The notes: generated by a model from the sequence alone, not told the origin. 64,000 bases of DNA from Pseudomonas frederiksbergensis (GCF_001952935.1 NZ_CP018319.1:4422001-4486000); one strand, 5' to 3'. Counted from the first letter of the stretch, positions 16,694 through 25,963 are shown. A program made the numbers and translations.

Positions 16694-16780
16694 AAAAAAG
16701 CGCCGGACCGGGCTGCTTGCCAGGGCAAGGCCAAGTGACGACGCCTTTGTCTTTCGACTCATCCCGCCGTTGGCATGAGT
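16694..16780 (-). promoter_or_regulatory. nasS leader: third NasT/ANTAR-type antitermination element
   Basis: Hairpin 1 (16757-16780) pairs ACTCAT with ATGAGT and closes the hexaloop AACGGC with CC/GG, leaving one G-G mismatch. The loop is identical to hairpin 1 of the nasA leader. Hairpin 2 (16740-16751) pairs GAC with GTC over AAAGGC; it is short. A1 and G4 hold in both loops. The terminator pairs AAAGGCGTCG with CGGCGCTTT, with one bulged G, and ends in a six-T run (16694-16699). It overlaps hairpin 2, so the folds compete. The weak second hairpin makes this the least certain of the three. Confidence 0.7.
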
Positions 16781-16797
16781 GCTGATGTGAGTGGCGG

Positions 16798-16813
16798 TGC
16801 AAGGCATATGCCA
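16798..16813 (-). promoter_or_regulatory. Sigma-54-type promoter for nasS-nasT
   Basis: The minus strand reads TGGCATATGCCTTGCA, with GG and GC 10 bases apart (TGGCAT-N5-TTGCA). It lies just upstream of the third NasT-type leader. The pyrD promoter runs the other way in the same gap. Confidence 0.68.
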
Positions 16814-16862
16814 TCGCTCGCTGATTTTCTCGCGCGCCTCGCCTGCAACCCCGATGCCCGGC

Positions 16863-16868
16863 TATAAT
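16863..16868 (+). promoter_or_regulatory. -10 box of the pyrD promoter
   Basis: A TATAAT hexamer lies 38 bases before the pyrD ATG. No convincing -35 hexamer is seen 17 bases upstream, so the full promoter is only probable. Confidence 0.5.
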
Positions 16869-16905
16869 CGCCGCCACTTTTCGTAGCCCAGAGTCAAACC
16901 TGCCC

Positions 16906-17925
16906 ATGTACACCCTGGCCCGTCAGCTGTTGTTCAAACTTTCCCCGGAAACCTCCCACGATCTGTCCCTGGACCTGATCGGCGCGGGCGGGCGTTTGGG
17001 CCTCAACGGCTTGCTGTGCAAGGCGCCGGCGAAATTGCCGGTGACCGTCATGGGCCTGGACTTCCCGAACCCGGTGGGTCTGGCGGCCGGTCTGGACAAG
17101 AACGGCGCGGCCATCGACGGTTTTGCGCAACTGGGTTTCGGGTTTGTCGAAATCGGCACCATCACTCCGCGTCCGCAGCCGGGCAACCCCAAGCCACGGA
17201 TTTTCCGTCTGCCGGATGCCGAGGCGATCATTAACCGCATGGGGTTCAACAACCTCGGCGTCGATCACCTGCTGGCTCGAGTGGCGGCGGCAAAGTTCAA
17301 GGGTGTGCTGGGCATCAATATCGGCAAAAACTTCGATACCCCGGTTGAGCGGGCGGTCGATGACTACCTGATCTGCCTGGACAAGGTCTACGCCCACGCC
17401 AGCTACGTGACAGTCAACGTCAGCTCGCCGAACACCCCGGGCCTGCGCAGCCTGCAATTCGGTGATTCGCTGAAGCAATTGTTGGCCGACCTGGCGACGC
17501 GCCGTGCAGAACTGGCGCTGCGCCACGGCAAACATGTACCGCTGGCGATCAAGATTGCGCCGGACATGACCGACGAAGAAACCGTTCAGGTCGCGCAAGC
17601 GCTGATCGAAACCGGTATGGACGCGGTGATCGCCACCAACACCACCTTGAGCCGCGTTGGTGTAGAAGGCATGGAACATGGTGACGAGGCGGGCGGCCTG
17701 TCCGGCGCACCGGTTCGCGACAAGAGCACCCACACCGTGAAGGTGCTGGCGGCCGAGTTGGCCGGTCGCTTGCCGATCATCGCCGTGGGCGGCATCACCG
17801 AAGGCAAGCACGCGGCTGAGAAAATCGCTGCAGGGGCGAGCCTGGTGCAGCTCTATTCCGGCTTCATCTATAAAGGCCCGGCGCTGATCCGGGAATCCGT
17901 CGACGCCATCGCCGCGCTGCGCTGA
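16906..17925 (+). CDS. pyrD: PyrD, dihydroorotate dehydrogenase (quinone), class 2
   Basis: A 339-aa flavoprotein of pyrimidine synthesis that oxidises dihydroorotate to orotate and passes electrons to quinone. The N-terminal helices ([25 protein letters not shown]) are the membrane-association region of class 2 enzymes. Motifs: [16 protein letters not shown] near residue 60, the catalytic Ser in [11 protein letters not shown] (about 173-174), and VGGITEG with [11 protein letters not shown] near the C-terminus for FMN phosphate binding. It is divergent from nasS and monocistronic. Confidence 0.97.
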   Translation: MYTLARQLLFKLSPETSHDLSLDLIGAGGRLGLNGLLCKAPAKLPVTVMGLDFPNPVGLAAGLDKNGAAIDGFAQLGFGFVEIGTITPRPQPGNPKPRIFRLPDAEAIINRMGFNNLGVDHLLARVAAAKFKGVLGINIGKNFDTPVERAVDDYLICLDKVYAHASYVTVNVSSPNTPGLRSLQFGDSLKQLLADLATRRAELALRHGKHVPLAIKIAPDMTDEETVQVAQALIETGMDAVIATNTTLSRVGVEGMEHGDEAGGLSGAPVRDKSTHTVKVLAAELAGRLPIIAVGGITEGKHAAEKIAAGASLVQLYSGFIYKGPALIRESVDAIAALR

Positions 17926-17953
17926 AGAATCATCTGCGGCGATGGGGATTAAC

Positions 17954-18086
17954 TGTGGCGAGGGAGCTTGCTCCCGCTGGGCTGCGAAGCGGCCCAAAAA
18001 CCAGTCAATCAGGTGTGTCAGGTAAAACACAGTTGCAGGGTTTACGACTGCTTCGCAGCCGAGCGGGAGCAAGCTCCCTCGCCACA
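17954..18086. repeat. Palindromic repeat, TGTGGCGAGGGAGCTTGCTCCC family, copy 1 of 2
   Basis: The two ends are reverse complements (TGTGGCGAGGGAGCTTGCTC and its mirror), about 40 bases long, around an unstructured 55-base middle. A diverged copy is at 40151-40264. It lies between pyrD and the rmf terminator and contains no gene. It looks like a REP pair (REPIN). Confidence 0.8.
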
Positions 18087-18118
18087 AAAGCGACATCACC
18101 AACGCAATATTTACAGGC

Positions 18119-18146
18119 ATAAAAAAGGGCTCCTCGAAGGAGCCCC
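18119..18146 (-). terminator. Intrinsic terminator of rmf
   Basis: On the minus strand, GGGCTCCT pairs with AGGAGCCC (18127-18134 with 18138-18145) and is followed by TTTTTT (18121-18126). It lies about 85 bases after the rmf stop. Confidence 0.88.
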
Positions 18147-18230
18147 TGGGCCGAAGCCCGCCGCCCGGATGGGGCGTGCGTGGTAAGTCGTTACGTAATC
18201 AGATTGTCGTGTCGGAGTGTGTGCCCTGTA

Positions 18231-18446
18231 TTAGCCGACGGCGTGAAGTTCGTTGAGTCTATGGATTCCCGCAGTGCCGGTCATACCGTCCCAGTTGTCG
18301 CCGCGTCCTTCTCGCCAGCCGTTAATCCAGGCTTGGCGTACCGACGGTAGAGTAAATGGGCAAAGCTCGCGGGATTTGCCACCAACGCCATATTGATATC
18401 CGCGCAAAAATGCTCTTTCCAACGGATCACGCTTAAGTCTTCTCAT
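18231..18446 (-). CDS. rmf: RMF, ribosome modulation factor
   Basis: A 71-aa basic protein. In the family it binds 70S ribosomes and helps pair them into inactive 100S dimers during stationary phase and starvation. Recognised from the start MRRLKRDPLERAFLRGYQYG and the following GGKSRELCPF, which match RMF of Pseudomonas and enteric bacteria. The basic N-terminus and the size fit the family. Its message has a long leader with four stem-loops (18486-18578), so RNA-level control is likely. It stands alone, on the strand opposite pyrD and rlmKL. Confidence 0.95.
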   Translation of the reverse strand: MRRLKRDPLERAFLRGYQYGVGGKSRELCPFTLPSVRQAWINGWREGRGDNWDGMTGTAGIHRLNELHAVG

Positions 18447-18485
18447 AGGGTGTTGCCCTCACTTGTTGACTGTATTTATCGCGTT

Positions 18486-18578
18486 GACCTCAATCGAGGT
18501 CTGGCAGAAAAAACTCCTGCCGTTGGGGCTCGCTGCCGGCGTCGCGAGCCAAGGTGTTGACGTCATTGCGGCGTCAAC
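18486..18578 (-). promoter_or_regulatory. rmf leader: four tandem stem-loops
   Basis: In mRNA order on the minus strand: GTTGACG/CGTCAAC (18556-18562 with 18572-18578); GGCTCGC/GCGAGCC (18527-18533 with 18544-18550); GGCAG/CTGCC with six Ts in the loop (18503-18507 with 18517-18521); and GACCTC/GAGGTC (18486-18491 with 18496-18501). All arms pair perfectly. None is followed by a clean T-run outside the stem. The last ends 39 bases before the rmf ATG. A role in message stability or translation is inferred. Confidence 0.68.
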
Positions 18579-18977
18579 CTGTGTTGAGTTCTAACCAATG
18601 CGTCACATCGAGGGAATGATCGTTTTGTCATAAGGACGTAACGATAAAGATGGTATGGCGATAAGTAACACCATGTTGTCCCGTGTTTATTGGCAAAACC
18701 CCGGTATGATCAGCCCCACGCTGGATGATGGGGTTAATCCTTTGCTGAGAATGGCTCGCGTTGCAGTGAGGCATTATTCGACGAAGGGTCGACTTATGAC
18801 ATTTTATTGCATCAACTTTTTTATCTGTCTTTGCATCTAAGCTCTTTTAACCCGAGCTTGCAGGGATGGGACGGCACACCTTCGTGCCACGCGGGCGCTC
18901 TTTTAGAAAAGCGCCTGATTGAAAACCGGGCCGGCAATGCGTTGCCGGTTCACTTAGCGAAAGGCTCTGAAATTCCA
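18579..18977. other. Intergenic DNA between rmf and rlmKL, no gene seen
   Basis: Nearly 400 bases with moderate A+T. The rmf promoter (minus strand) and the rlmKL promoter (plus strand) should be here, but I could not assign either. AACCCC and GGGGTT around 18700-18735 can pair. A 61-residue open frame at 18655-18840 has no coding signs. Confidence 0.5.
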
Positions 18978-21248
18978 ATGTCCGATCAATTCGAAATCTT
19001 CCTCACTTGCCCTAAAGGCCTTGAAGGCCTGCTCATCGAGGAAGCCGTCGGGCTTGGCCTTGAAGAAGCGCGTGAGCACACCTCTGCCGTGCGCGGCATG
19101 GCCACCATGGAAACCGCTTATCGCCTGTGCCTGTGGTCGCGTCTGGCGAACCGGGTGCTGCTGGTACTCAAGCGGTTCCCGATGAAGGACGCCGAAGACC
19201 TGTACCACGGCGTGCTGGATATCGAGTGGCAAGACCACATGCTCAATGACGGCACTCTGGCCGTTGAGTTCAGCGGTCACGGCTCGGGCATCGACAACAC
19301 TCACTTCGGCGCCTTGAAGGTCAAGGACGCCATCGTCGACAAACTGCGCACGCCACAGGGCGATCGTCCGTCCATCGACAAGCTCAACCCGGACCTGCGC
19401 ATTCACCTGCGTCTGGACCGCGGCGAAGCGATCCTGTCCCTCGACCTCTCCGGCCACAGCCTGCACCAGCGTGGCTATCGCTTGCAGCAGGGCGCAGCGC
19501 CGCTGAAGGAAAACCTCGCGGCAGCAATTCTTATCCGTTCCGGCTGGCCACGTATTGCGGCCGAGGGCGGCGCGCTGGCTGACCCGATGTGCGGTGTCGG
19601 TACGTTCCTCGTCGAAGCCGCGATGATCGCCGCCGACATGGCGCCGAACCTGCGTCGCGAGCAGTGGGGCTTCACCGCCTGGCTCGGTCACGTCCCGGCG
19701 CTGTGGAAAAAGCTTCACGAAGAAGCCACTGAGCGTTGCGCGGCCGGTCTGGCCAAGCCACCGCTGTGGATTCGCGGTTACGAAGCCGATCCGCGCCTGA
19801 TTCAACCGGGCCGCAACAACGTTGAACGTGCCGGCCTGAGCGAGTGGATCAAGATCTACCAGGGCGAAGTCGGGACGTTCGAGCCACGTCCGGACCAGAA
19901 CCAGAAAGGCCTGGTGATCTGCAACCCGCCGTACGGCGAACGTCTGGGTGATGAAGCGAGCTTGCTCTATCTCTACCAGAACCTCGGCGAACGTCTACGA
20001 CAGGCCTGCTTGAACTGGGAAGCCGCGGTATTCACCGGCGCCCCGGACCTGGGCAAGCGCATGGGCATCCGCAGCCACAAACAGTATTCGTTCTGGAACG
20101 GTGCGTTGCCGTGCAAGTTGTTGCTGATCAAAGTCACGCCGGACCAGTTCGTCACTGGCGAACGTCGCACTCCGGAACAGCGTCAGGTCGAGCGCGAGCA
20201 AGCCGAAGTCGAAGTCGCAGACAACGACGTGGCACCGGGCAAGTACGAGAAGTACAACAAGAACGGCAACCCGATCAAACCGGCCCCGGTGGTGATCGAG
20301 CAGCCGCGCTTGAGTGAAGGCGGGCAGATGTTTGCCAACCGCCTGCAAAAGAACCTCAAGGCCCTGGGCAAATGGGTCAAGCGTGAAGGCATCGACTGCT
20401 ACCGCGTCTACGATGCCGACATGCCGGAATACTCGATGGCCATCGACCTGTATCAGGATTGGGTCCACGTCCAGGAATACGCCGCGCCGAAATCCATCGA
20501 TCCGGAAAAAGCCTCGGCGCGCATGTTCGATGCCCTGGCCGCCATTCCGCAGGCCCTGAACATCGACAAGAGCCGTGTGGTGGTCAAGCGTCGCGAGCGT
20601 CAGAGCGGCACCAAGCAGTACGAACGCCAAGCGGCACAGGGCAAGTTCGTCGAGGTCAATGAAGGCGGCGTGAAGCTGCTGGTCAACCTCACCGATTACC
20701 TCGACACCGGGCTGTTCCTCGATCACCGGCCAATGCGCATGCGGATTCAGAAAGAGGCCGCCGGCAAGCGCTTCCTCAACCTGTACAGCTACACCGCAAC
20801 CGCCAGTGTTCATGCAGCCAAGGGCGGCGCGCGCAGCACCACCAGCGTCGACCTGTCGAAAACCTATCTGGACTGGGCGCGTCGCAACCTGTCGCTGAAC
20901 GGTTTCTCCGAGAAGAACCGTCTGGAGCAGGGCGACGTGATGGCCTGGCTCGATGCCTGCCGTGACGAATTCGACCTGATCTTCATCGATCCGCCGACGT
21001 TCTCCAACTCCAAGCGCATGGAAGGGATCTTTGATGTGCAGCGTGACCAGGTGCAATTGATCGACCTGGCCATGGCGCGCCTGGCCCCGGGCGGGGTGTT
21101 GTATTTCTCCAACAACTTCCGCAAGTTCCAGCTCGAGGAAAACCTCACCGAGCGTTATGCGGTCGAGGAAATCACCGCCCAGACCATCGATCCGGATTTC
21201 GCCCGTAATGGCAAAATCCACCGTGCCTGGAAAATCACGGCTCGTTGA
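18978..21248 (+). CDS. rlmKL: RlmKL, bifunctional 23S rRNA methyltransferase
   Basis: A 756-aa fusion of two SAM methyltransferases. The N-terminal RlmL part (THUMP region about residues 50-155, then a methylase domain with NPPYGERLG near 316) makes m2G2445. The C-terminal RlmK part (FIDPPTFSNSKRM near 675) makes m7G2069. Both motifs are intact. The ATG at 18978 opens MSDQFEIFLTCPKGLEGLL, the family N-terminus; a longer in-frame start at 18807 gives non-conserved residues and was rejected. The gene is alone on its strand, with a weak hairpin terminator after it. Confidence 0.96.
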   Translation: MSDQFEIFLTCPKGLEGLLIEEAVGLGLEEAREHTSAVRGMATMETAYRLCLWSRLANRVLLVLKRFPMKDAEDLYHGVLDIEWQDHMLNDGTLAVEFSGHGSGIDNTHFGALKVKDAIVDKLRTPQGDRPSIDKLNPDLRIHLRLDRGEAILSLDLSGHSLHQRGYRLQQGAAPLKENLAAAILIRSGWPRIAAEGGALADPMCGVGTFLVEAAMIAADMAPNLRREQWGFTAWLGHVPALWKKLHEEATERCAAGLAKPPLWIRGYEADPRLIQPGRNNVERAGLSEWIKIYQGEVGTFEPRPDQNQKGLVICNPPYGERLGDEASLLYLYQNLGERLRQACLNWEAAVFTGAPDLGKRMGIRSHKQYSFWNGALPCKLLLIKVTPDQFVTGERRTPEQRQVEREQAEVEVADNDVAPGKYEKYNKNGNPIKPAPVVIEQPRLSEGGQMFANRLQKNLKALGKWVKREGIDCYRVYDADMPEYSMAIDLYQDWVHVQEYAAPKSIDPEKASARMFDALAAIPQALNIDKSRVVVKRRERQSGTKQYERQAAQGKFVEVNEGGVKLLVNLTDYLDTGLFLDHRPMRMRIQKEAAGKRFLNLYSYTATASVHAAKGGARSTTSVDLSKTYLDWARRNLSLNGFSEKNRLEQGDVMAWLDACRDEFDLIFIDPPTFSNSKRMEGIFDVQRDQVQLIDLAMARLAPGGVLYFSNNFRKFQLEENLTERYAVEEITAQTIDPDFARNGKIHRAWKITAR

Positions 21249-21271
21249 CACTTGAAGGAATTGGATCCACA

Positions 21272-21295
21272 GAGCCTTGATTTTTAAAGGCTCTT
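21272..21295 (+). terminator. Probable terminator after rlmKL
   Basis: AGAGCCTT (21272-21279) pairs with AAGGCTCT (21288-21295). TTGGCTTCTTT follows, an interrupted T-run, so efficiency may be partial. Confidence 0.6.
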
Positions 21296-21390
21296 GGCTT
21301 CTTTCTGGGCTGGTCAAATTGATGGCTAATAGCTATAACTCAATCCATGGCCAATGGGCTTTCCCGCACCTGGCGTTTTGAGTTGCGTCT

Positions 21391-23784
21391 ATGTCGTTAC
21401 ACGCCGTGCGCCCGAAAATCCTGGGTTTTATCAGTGAAGATGCCTCGGCCTGGCTGGTCGCACTGCTGGTATTGGTTGTCGGCGGGATTCTCACCGGATT
21501 GCTGGCGTGGTCGACGCTGAATCTGTTCCACCATCAATTGCGGCAACGTTTCCAACTGCTGGCCAGTGAACGTTACAGCCGTATCGAAGAACGCTTCGAA
21601 GATCAGGAGCAGCGCCTCGATGGCCTGCGCCGGTTCTTTGCCAATTCCGATTCGGTCTCCCGCGCGGAGTTCGACGGCTACACCCAACCGCTGCTGCACC
21701 GGACCCAGGCATATTCCTTCGCCAAGCGGATAACCGGTGCCGAACGGGCGGAATTTGAACGCCAGGTGCGGGCCGAGGGTTTACCCGACTTCACTCTGCG
21801 CGAACTCAATGCCGACGGCCAACTGCAACTGGCGGCCGAACGGGATGAGTACGTGGCGGTGCTGTATAGCCAGACCCAAAGTAAACTCGGCTCGCCGCTG
21901 GGCTACGACTTGTGGGCTCAACCCTTGCGCCGTGCCACCCTTGAACGGGCCGGTCAGCACGGCGGCATGGCGGTATCGCAACCAATGCATCTGGTCAGTA
22001 TCGAACCGGCCTATGCCCGCGGCGTATTGCTGGTCGCACCGGTGTTGATGCGCAATAGTCCGGCGGGGTCGAAACCTTACGGCTATGTCATGGCCGTGAT
22101 CAGCATGCATCAGTTGTTGGCGGACGGGCTGCCGGAGGCTGGCCGTGACTATCTTTCGGTGCGCATTCTCGACTTATCCACAGACGATCAGCACGAAGTG
22201 CTTTATGAGTCCCCCAACACGTCGCCCCCCAGTGAGTTGGCCGCGACCCGGCTGCTGCGGCTTGCCGACCATGACTATCAAGTCGACATTCAGCCCAGCG
22301 ATGCCTTCCTGAAAGCCAATCACTCTTCGGTGTCCTCTCTGGTGGTGCTGGGTGGTTTACTCAGTCTGTTGCTCAGTGCCTTGCTCTATGTGCTGGTCAG
22401 TCAGCGTCAACGGGCGCTGAAAATGGTCGAGCAACGGACCCAGGAACTGCACGCCCGCGAGCAGGAGCTACGCGGCACCCATGGGCAGTTGCGTGGCGTG
22501 CTGAATGCCGCGACCCAAGTGGCGATCATCGCCACTGACCTGCGCGGGGTTATCAGTACTTTTAATGCCGGGGCCGAACAAATGCTTGGCTACACCAGCA
22601 CCGAGGTGGTCGGCCACATGACCCTGGAAAACCTGCACCTGCCCCGAGAGCTCGTGGCACGTTCGGCGGAGTTGAGCGCGCGCTATGGCAAGCCGATTCC
22701 GACCTGTCAGGCGATGTTGGTAGAGGGCGGCGAGGAGGGCGGACATGAAGCACGAGAATGGACGCTGCTGCGTAGCGATGGCAGCCATTTGACGGTGAAC
22801 ATGCTGGCGACCCCGGTCCTCGACGAGCAAGGCTTGTGGGTCGGGCACCTGGCGATCTGTATTGACATCACCGAGCGCAAGCGGGTCCACGAGGCCCTGG
22901 CGGCACGGGACCTGTTGTTGAAGAAACTCAGCGCTCATGTGCCTGGCGGGATCTACCAATTCAAGATGGAGTTCGATGGGCGTTTCAGCGTGATCTACGC
23001 CAGCGACGGTATTCGCGAGATCTACGAACTCGAGCCCGACGTGCTGTTGCTCAACGCCGAAGCGATTTTCACGCGGATTCATCCGCAGGACAGCACCCGG
23101 GTCCGCGCTTCGATCCGGGCGTCGGCGGATACCCTCAGCCCCTGGCGCGAGGAATACCGCGTGCAATTACCCCTGCGCGGCCTGCGTTGGGTTCGTGGCG
23201 AGGCGACACCGGAGGAATTGCCCGGTGGCGGCGTGCTCTGGCACGGCTACATCTCGGACATCTCCGACTTGAAACGGGTGGAAGAAGAACTGCGGGCGCT
23301 ATCGATCACCGACTCTCTGACCGGCATCCACAACCGTCGCTATTTCCAGGAGCGCCTGACCACGGAAATGGTCCGGGTCGAACGCGGTGGCGGCGAATTG
23401 TCGGTGATCATGCTCGATATCGACCACTTCAAACGCATCAATGACCAGCATGGCCATGCGGTCGGCGATCGGGTGTTGCAGATTGTGTGCGAACGCATCA
23501 GCCATCGGCTGCGACGCACCGACGTGTTCTGTCGCCTGGGTGGCGAGGAATTCATGGTGCTGTGCCCGGACATCAGCGGCGAGCATGCCCATGTCCTGGC
23601 CTTGCAGCTGTGGCAAGGTTTGCGCGGTTCGCCGATCGAAGGCGTCGGGACAGTGACCGCCAGTTTCGGGATTGCCAGTTGGCGAGTCGGGGAGGGCGCG
23701 GATGCCCTGCTGCTGCGGGCGGATTCGGGGGTTTATGCGGCGAAACAGGCCGGACGGGATCGGGTAGAAGGAGAGATGAACTAA
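21391..23784 (+). CDS. Membrane diguanylate cyclase with CHASE, PAS and GGDEF domains
   Basis: A 797-aa inner-membrane signalling protein. A first membrane helix (about 17-42) and a second (about 318-342) flank a periplasmic CHASE sensor (ADRFGTRI-like segment around 80-280, with SFAKRITGAERAEF). Inside the cell are a PAS domain (365-480), a second PAS domain (about 500-620) and a GGDEF domain (630-795). The active-site motif is GGEEF near residue 717. An inhibitory RxxD motif (RRTD) lies five residues before it, so an active cyclase with product inhibition is expected. The CHASE ligand is unknown. No partner gene is adjacent. Confidence 0.9.
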   Translation: MSLHAVRPKILGFISEDASAWLVALLVLVVGGILTGLLAWSTLNLFHHQLRQRFQLLASERYSRIEERFEDQEQRLDGLRRFFANSDSVSRAEFDGYTQPLLHRTQAYSFAKRITGAERAEFERQVRAEGLPDFTLRELNADGQLQLAAERDEYVAVLYSQTQSKLGSPLGYDLWAQPLRRATLERAGQHGGMAVSQPMHLVSIEPAYARGVLLVAPVLMRNSPAGSKPYGYVMAVISMHQLLADGLPEAGRDYLSVRILDLSTDDQHEVLYESPNTSPPSELAATRLLRLADHDYQVDIQPSDAFLKANHSSVSSLVVLGGLLSLLLSALLYVLVSQRQRALKMVEQRTQELHAREQELRGTHGQLRGVLNAATQVAIIATDLRGVISTFNAGAEQMLGYTSTEVVGHMTLENLHLPRELVARSAELSARYGKPIPTCQAMLVEGGEEGGHEAREWTLLRSDGSHLTVNMLATPVLDEQGLWVGHLAICIDITERKRVHEALAARDLLLKKLSAHVPGGIYQFKMEFDGRFSVIYASDGIREIYELEPDVLLLNAEAIFTRIHPQDSTRVRASIRASADTLSPWREEYRVQLPLRGLRWVRGEATPEELPGGGVLWHGYISDISDLKRVEEELRALSITDSLTGIHNRRYFQERLTTEMVRVERGGGELSVIMLDIDHFKRINDQHGHAVGDRVLQIVCERISHRLRRTDVFCRLGGEEFMVLCPDISGEHAHVLALQLWQGLRGSPIEGVGTVTASFGIASWRVGEGADALLLRADSGVYAAKQAGRDRVEGEMN

Positions 23785-23806
23785 CGGGCTGGATGCACAC
23801 GATCAA

Positions 23807-23896
23807 TGTGGGAGCGGGCTTGCTCGCGAAGGCGATGTGTCAGTCAACATAGATGTTGAATCTGATGGCCCCTTCGCGAGCAAGCCCGCTCCCACA
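23807..23896. repeat. REPIN, GTGGGAGCGGGCTTGCTCGC family, copy 1
   Basis: Two inverted REP units (TGTGGGAGCGGGCTTGCTCG and its reverse complement) are joined by about 35 unrelated bases. Further copies are at 27246, 30682 and 46818, with GAGCCTGCTCGCG variants at 52268 and 56698. It lies between the GGDEF gene and dacB. Confidence 0.88.
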
Positions 23897-23925
23897 ATTG
23901 GTTCTGTGGTGTTTTGTAGATCGGG

Positions 23926-25386
23926 TTAGAGCACCGAAGCCGTTTGCGGCAGTTTCGGTTGGCGATACAGGTCCAGCAGCACCTGATCCAGTACCGACGA
24001 CGCGCCAAACGGTGCCTTGTCGTTGAGGATCGCCACGACCGCCCAGGTATTGCCGTTGATGTCGCGGCTGAAACCGGCAATCGCCCGCACGGTATTGAGG
24101 GTGCCGGTCTTGATGTGCGCTTCACCACGCATCGCCGTGGTCTTCAGGCGTTTGCGCATGGTGCCGTCGGTGCCGGCAATCGGCATCGAACTGATGAACT
24201 CGGCCGAATACGGGCTTTTCCAGGCCGCTTGCAGCATGCCGGCCAACTCACGCGCACTCACGCGTTCGGCACGGGACAGGCCGGAACCGTTCTCCATCAC
24301 CAGGTGCGGCGCGGTGATGCCTTTCTTCGCCAGCCACTGACGCACGACACGCTGTGCAGCCTTGGCATCGTCACCGTCGGCCTCGGTGCGGTACTGCGCA
24401 CCCAGGCTCAGGAACAGTTGCTGGGCCATGGTGTTGTTACTGTATTTGTTGATGTCGCGGATGATTTCCGCCAGGTCCGGCGAGAAAGCCCGAGCCAGGA
24501 CCTTGGCGCCTTTGGGTGTTGGCGCCATACGGTCCACGCCCTGAATGCTGCCGCCCAGTTCCTTCCAGATCGCTCGTACGGCGCCTGCGGTGTAAGTCGC
24601 GTGGTCGAGCAGCGACAGGTAAGTCTGGGAGCTGCAACCCTCGCCCAACTGGCCGCCAACCGTCACGGTCACGCTGCCATCGGGCTGGGTCACCGGGTTG
24701 TAACGCACGCCACCGGTGCATTGCTTGGAATTGACGGCTTTGACCTGGTTTTCGATGCGAATGCTGGCAATCGGCGGTTCCACCGACACCAGCACCCGGC
24801 CGTTGTCGTTGCGCGCCACAAAGCGCAGGGCCTTGAGATTGACCATCAGCGCGTCAGGTTTGACCAGGAACGGCTTGTTATCGTCATTGCCGTCGTCGTT
24901 GAACTGCGGCAATTGCGGTTGTGCGAAGAAATTGCGGTCCAGCACCAGATCGCCGGTGATTTGCGTCACCCCGTTGGCGCGCAGGTCACGCATCAGCAAC
25001 CAGAGTTTTTCCATGTTCAGCTTCGGATCGCCGCCACCCTTGAGGTAGAGGTTGCCGTTGAGGATGCCGCCGCTGAGCGTACCGTCGGTGTAGAACTCGG
25101 TTTTCCACTGGTGGTTCGGGCCAAGCATTTCCAGTGCCGCGTACGTGGTGACCAGTTTCATGGTCGAGGCCGGATTGACGGAGACGTCAGCGTTGAAAAT
25201 CGTCGGGGTGCCAGGGCCGTTGAGCGGGATCATCACCAGCGACAGGGCGTTGTCCTGCATTTTGCTGGCCTTGAGGGCTTTTTCAACGTTGGGCGACAGC
25301 GCGGTATTGATCTGGGCGGCGGAAACAGAGAAGGCCAGTGGGAGCAGAAAACCGGCCAGTAACAGTGGACGCAAAGATTTGATCAT
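23926..25386 (-). CDS. dacB: DacB, D-alanyl-D-alanine carboxypeptidase/endopeptidase (PBP4)
   Basis: A 486-aa periplasmic class C penicillin-binding protein. A signal peptide covers residues 1-23 (VSA-A). The catalytic triad motifs are all present: S74-TMK77, YSNN in the middle, and KTGTL near the C-terminus. Cleaves D-Ala peptide and cross-link bonds in peptidoglycan. Members of the family often affect induction of AmpC beta-lactamase in Pseudomonas. The gene runs divergently from yggL, with about 230 bases between. Confidence 0.95.
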   Translation of the reverse strand: MIKSLRPLLLAGFLLPLAFSVSAAQINTALSPNVEKALKASKMQDNALSLVMIPLNGPGTPTIFNADVSVNPASTMKLVTTYAALEMLGPNHQWKTEFYTDGTLSGGILNGNLYLKGGGDPKLNMEKLWLLMRDLRANGVTQITGDLVLDRNFFAQPQLPQFNDDGNDDNKPFLVKPDALMVNLKALRFVARNDNGRVLVSVEPPIASIRIENQVKAVNSKQCTGGVRYNPVTQPDGSVTVTVGGQLGEGCSSQTYLSLLDHATYTAGAVRAIWKELGGSIQGVDRMAPTPKGAKVLARAFSPDLAEIIRDINKYSNNTMAQQLFLSLGAQYRTEADGDDAKAAQRVVRQWLAKKGITAPHLVMENGSGLSRAERVSARELAGMLQAAWKSPYSAEFISSMPIAGTDGTMRKRLKTTAMRGEAHIKTGTLNTVRAIAGFSRDINGNTWAVVAILNDKAPFGASSVLDQVLLDLYRQPKLPQTASVL

Positions 25387-25618
25387 CTGAAATAAAACCC
25401 TACAGCCGAGGGGAAAAAGACGAGGGCATGAAGATAAATTCCCTCAGTGGTCATGAAAGTGTCGGCATTATGCCCCAAGGTGTAGCGGCTTGTGCCGTGC
25501 GCTGGCCTTCCAATCCGCTATTTTTTACCGACGGTAGGGCTTGCAGCCCAGAGAAACGGGCAATCGGCGCCTTAAACTGCTAAAGTGCCGCCCGTTATTA
25601 CTTATGAGGATTGTTCCA

Positions 25619-25963
25619 ATGGCGACTAACCGTTCCCAGCGTCTGCGCAAAAAACTGTGCGTCGATGAATTTCAAGAGCTGGGTTTCGAACTGAACCTGG
25701 ATTTCAAAGAAGATTTGGCTGATGAAGCCATTGATGCTTTCCTCGACGCGTTCCTCAAAGAAGCCATGGAAGCCAACGGTCTGGGCTATGTTGGCGGCGA
25801 CGACTTCGGTCTGGTTTGCCTGCAGAAGCGTGGCTCTGTGTCCGAAGAGCAGCGTGCCGCTGTTGAAGCCTGGCTCAAAGGCCGCAGCGAATTGACCGAA
25901 GCGACTGTCAGCCCGCTGATCGACGTCTGGTACCCGGAAAAGCCGATCAATCCGGTAGCTTGA
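25619..25963 (+). CDS. yggL: YggL, 50S ribosome-binding protein family
   Basis: A 114-aa acidic protein. The start MATNRSQRLRKKLCVDEFQELGF and GGDDFGLVC in the middle are family features (DUF469). E. coli YggL binds the 50S subunit; an exact role is not known. I chose the ATG at 25619, with GAGG about 13 bases before it; an earlier in-frame start at 25541 adds residues not seen in the family. It ends in a strong terminator shared with benE. Confidence 0.88.
   Translation: MATNRSQRLRKKLCVDEFQELGFELNLDFKEDLADEAIDAFLDAFLKEAMEANGLGYVGGDDFGLVCLQKRGSVSEEQRAAVEAWLKGRSELTEATVSPLIDVWYPEKPINPVA

Noticed and set aside
18655-18840. Small open frame before rlmKL
   Set aside because: No ribosome-binding site, no family features, and it overlaps the probable promoter region.
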